64,000 nt of DNA, from the NCBI GenBank assembly GCA_027923505.1, contig BROI01000029.1, forward strand, positions 248,001 to 312,000. Direction: 5' to 3'. The notes beneath the pieces are model-generated. The model was not told where the DNA came from. It saw nothing but the letters and a program-made list of their open reading frames with translations, and did not search any database. The DNA is from Mayamaea pseudoterrestris. Its lineage: Eukaryota > Bacillariophyta > Bacillariophyceae > Sellaphorales > Sellaphoraceae. The translations under genes were made by a program, and so were the position numbers. Below are positions 61,750 through 64,000 of the stretch, piece by piece (position 1 is the first letter of the stretch; each line of letters opens with the position of its first letter).

Positions 61750-63852
61750 ATGATGTTATTCGAGGCGCGATCAAGAGCCGCAATCTTTTCTCTGTGTCTG
61801 GTATTTCAGCTATTCGAGTATAGAACTGCCGAAGCTTTTCTCCTGACTCGAAAGAACACGCGAGTGCCAGCGCTGGGCGGATCTGCTAACGATTTTTCAT
61901 CGTCGAAACAGCTTCACGATGACCTACGTCTGCACGAAAATGATCAACGGAGTATGCTTTTACAGGTCTTGTTTAACAACTCGTTGACAGAAGTTACCCT
62001 AACCGGTCAAGCGAAGTTGAAAACGACGAGCGAGTCCGTCTTGCAAGACTGTGCTGTATTAGTGTCGCCGCCAGATAGTCTTGAGGACTTGGGCTTGGGC
62101 CATGCTGCCATGCCAGCACTCCTCGTTCCCTTGACACCACCGCAACTAAAGCTTCTTCAATGCACCGCAATGAAACTGCCGCAATCCAAGTGGACACTCA
62201 TATCATCGCTGAATCCACTCTTGGTGAACCGCGACGGCGCTTTGTGTGACAATATTCCTTGGGCCGAGTGGACGGTTGATCCGCAGCAACGCAATCGCGA
62301 TGCATCCAACAATATCATTGCAACCAAGTATCACTCTGGAAAGCGAGATGCCTACAATCGATTCCTGGGCAAGGACTGGGCTGGTTCTGCGACTGCCAGT
62401 GTTGGATTGCTGCGGAGCGTTTTGGATCAAAGGCAAGACTCGGCAAAAAATGACCTTGACGAAAGTGGCACCAAGATTCTTGACGACTTTGGCTTGGACC
62501 AAGAGTCGCAAACGCAATTGGCGCGTCGTATTTGGGAGATTCAGTATCGCGAGGCGCAAATGGATTTGGCGGAGATTGAGTCGAACTTGGCAGTCGCAAC
62601 GCAGCAAGCGAGAAATGACGTGAGCGTTTGGGAGCAACAGCGAAACGTTGCCGCCCAAGCATTGCAGAAGCTGCAAGCACAAGGGCAATCAAGCACTAAA
62701 GGTGAACTACAGTCCAGTGCGTTGGACAAGCCGACGAGAAATGCTCCGCCATACCGAGGCGCTTCTGGCTATGATCCTGCTGCCGCCGAAGATACGGCAA
62801 CGTACCGCTCGCCCTATGACTTGCTCAAGGAAATTATAAAAGATCAATTGCAAGCGGAAATGGTTGGCGCCGTTCTAGAAATATCAAGTCTGCTGCAGGC
62901 GACCGTGGGTGGAGCATTGGTTATCCGACGAATATCCGCCAAGGAATCTATTTCCATTGCAGGTGAAACATTATCTATCGATAATACATCGGAGGACTAC
63001 GGAAATCCCAACGTGACAGGCCGCACTACCATTGTCGTGGAATGCGACGCGGATGAAGCCATTGGTATGGCACTGGCCTGCGATGTGCCTCTCCACGTGG
63101 AGACTGAGCTTTTCGATCGAGCGAGCGTCATGTGCCAAGTCAAGGATGACGACCATTTCAACGCAACTTCCACCAGCTATAAGTCATTATTACGCACGTG
63201 GAGAGCCATGGATAGCGAACTGTCTATATTAAAGGAAGGCCAATATGTTAACCAGTCGAAAACGGAGCGAGTGCTGGCGGTTCGCAGTCCGCGATCGACC
63301 TCACTGTTTGATGCCATGTTTGCGATGCCGCCGCCTCCATCATCGCCCGTCTTTCCAACTGATAACCCCGTTAAAACGTTAAATGAATATGACGCATTGT
63401 CAGTTGTTGATAAAGCACAAACCTTGCAATCAATGAGCGGATTCAATGGGCGACTGCCCAGACCTCGAGTTGTGCGCGAGAAGCCATCGTCGTTGGATGA
63501 ATTACTAATACCCCTTGTAGATGAGTCGGTTCGCCGACAGTACCTAATTCGCGATGCCAAGCAGCGAGGAGACACGGTGACTGCCGCAGAATTAGAATCT
63601 CGCAAGAGTCAGCGGCAGGTCGCAAAGGAACGAGCGGACTTTGCTCGAGATATGGGCAAGGATGACGAGGCCGAATATTGGGAAAACGAAGCTAACTTCT
63701 TAGAAACACTTCGAGCGGATGCGACCCAAGACGAGGGTGCATATTCAGAGTGGCTTGATCGGGACGAGTGGTACGAGCGGCAACGATTGAAACTAGCAAA
63801 GCGAGTGGACAAGAAAAAGTTAGGAACGTTGCTCGATGGGATTGACTTTTGA
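61750..63852 (+). CDS. Plastid-targeted coiled-coil protein, unknown
   Basis: 700 residues from the ATG at 61750, a start that puts a signal peptide (IFSLCLVFQLFEYRTAEAF) with its Ala-Phe junction at residue 30 at the N-terminus; the frame is open to 61618. After a soluble domain (LVPLTPPQLKLLQCTAMKL, WTVDPQQRNRD) a long coiled coil runs near residues 290-360 (ARRIWEIQYREAQMDLAEIE). The centre is an alpha/beta part (AVLEISSLLQATVGGALVI, IVVECDADEAIGM). The C-terminus is strongly helical and charged, with YWENEANFLETLRAD and WYERQRLKLAKRVDKKK. I do not recognise the family, and no enzyme motif is visible. Confidence 0.75.
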   Translation: MMLFEARSRAAIFSLCLVFQLFEYRTAEAFLLTRKNTRVPALGGSANDFSSSKQLHDDLRLHENDQRSMLLQVLFNNSLTEVTLTGQAKLKTTSESVLQDCAVLVSPPDSLEDLGLGHAAMPALLVPLTPPQLKLLQCTAMKLPQSKWTLISSLNPLLVNRDGALCDNIPWAEWTVDPQQRNRDASNNIIATKYHSGKRDAYNRFLGKDWAGSATASVGLLRSVLDQRQDSAKNDLDESGTKILDDFGLDQESQTQLARRIWEIQYREAQMDLAEIESNLAVATQQARNDVSVWEQQRNVAAQALQKLQAQGQSSTKGELQSSALDKPTRNAPPYRGASGYDPAAAEDTATYRSPYDLLKEIIKDQLQAEMVGAVLEISSLLQATVGGALVIRRISAKESISIAGETLSIDNTSEDYGNPNVTGRTTIVVECDADEAIGMALACDVPLHVETELFDRASVMCQVKDDDHFNATSTSYKSLLRTWRAMDSELSILKEGQYVNQSKTERVLAVRSPRSTSLFDAMFAMPPPPSSPVFPTDNPVKTLNEYDALSVVDKAQTLQSMSGFNGRLPRPRVVREKPSSLDELLIPLVDESVRRQYLIRDAKQRGDTVTAAELESRKSQRQVAKERADFARDMGKDDEAEYWENEANFLETLRADATQDEGAYSEWLDRDEWYERQRLKLAKRVDKKKLGTLLDGIDF

Positions 63853-64000
63853 TTGCCAATTTGGAGATATCTCACGTTCGACAGAAAGCGTACAGTAGCT
63901 TCATGATACATGTTTGTAATGTTAATTTATATGCATATATATCGTACGTGATTCTTTGCTTGCTACCGGACGCGATGCTAGCAAATCACAGCTGGTTTGA

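Noticed and set aside
1-64000. tRNA, rRNA or other structured RNA genes
   Set aside because: No cloverleaf-like or rRNA sequence was recognised by eye in the intergenic regions; a covariance-model scan was not possible here.

Overview
The window looks like nuclear DNA of a stramenopile alga, most likely a diatom or close relative. It is gene-dense, with genes on both strands, and introns are few and short (about 75-220 bases, GT-AG). Four predicted proteins (S1 protein, PDZ protein, PPAT and the last gene) start with a signal peptide followed by an Ala-Phe-type motif, the bipartite signal used to enter plastids of red secondary origin. A fifth (TraB family) carries what looks like a twin-arginine thylakoid-transfer signal. 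The bZIP basic region, the Sel1/MYND protein, the SKN1-like GH16 enzyme and the bacterial-type binding protein also fit algal stramenopiles. The lineage is inferred from these traits, not from a database match. No rRNA, tRNA or CRISPR array was recognised.

Layout. 0-19 kb: secreted subtilase (-), DUF676-type esterase (+), Man1/Src1-like inner nuclear membrane protein (-), bZIP factor with internal repeats (+), TMEM19/DUF92 membrane protein (+), nitronate monooxygenase (-), SKN1/KRE6-type GH16 protein (+), surface-anchored solute-binding protein that may be a vitamin B12 acquisition protein (+), and R1R2R3-Myb (-). 19-23 kb: PhyH-type dioxygenase (+), an unknown protein (+) and a two-TM protein (-). 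23-32.3 kb: the eIF2A gene (+), interrupted near its 3' end by a 7,089-base tyrosine-recombinase retroelement of the DIRS order with Ngaro-like split direct repeats. 32-39 kb: plastid S1-domain protein (-), plastid PDZ protein (-), a 1.3-kb stretch with no gene seen, a small acidic unknown (+) and mitochondrial ribosome recycling factor (-). 39-51 kb: Sel1 protein with two MYND fingers (-), a secreted one-TM protein (+), TraB-family protein (-), pantothenate kinase (+), phosphopantetheine adenylyltransferase (+) and NO66-type JmjC oxygenase (+). 51-64 kb: RTF1 (-), holocytochrome c synthase with an added Cys-rich tail (+), HI0933-type flavoprotein (-), two tandem papain-like unknowns, the second frameshifted (+), and a plastid coiled-coil protein (+).

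Links between genes. Pantothenate kinase and PPAT lie side by side on the same strand and catalyse two steps of coenzyme A synthesis. RTF1 and the heme lyase are divergent from one upstream region. Several convergent pairs have stop codons only 8 to 65 bases apart. The most unusual items are the very recent insertion in eIF2A, with host reading phase kept across it; the CX9C-like tail on the heme lyase; the repeated Gly-Lys-Gln-Leu motif in RTF1; and the tandem putative cysteine-peptidase family.
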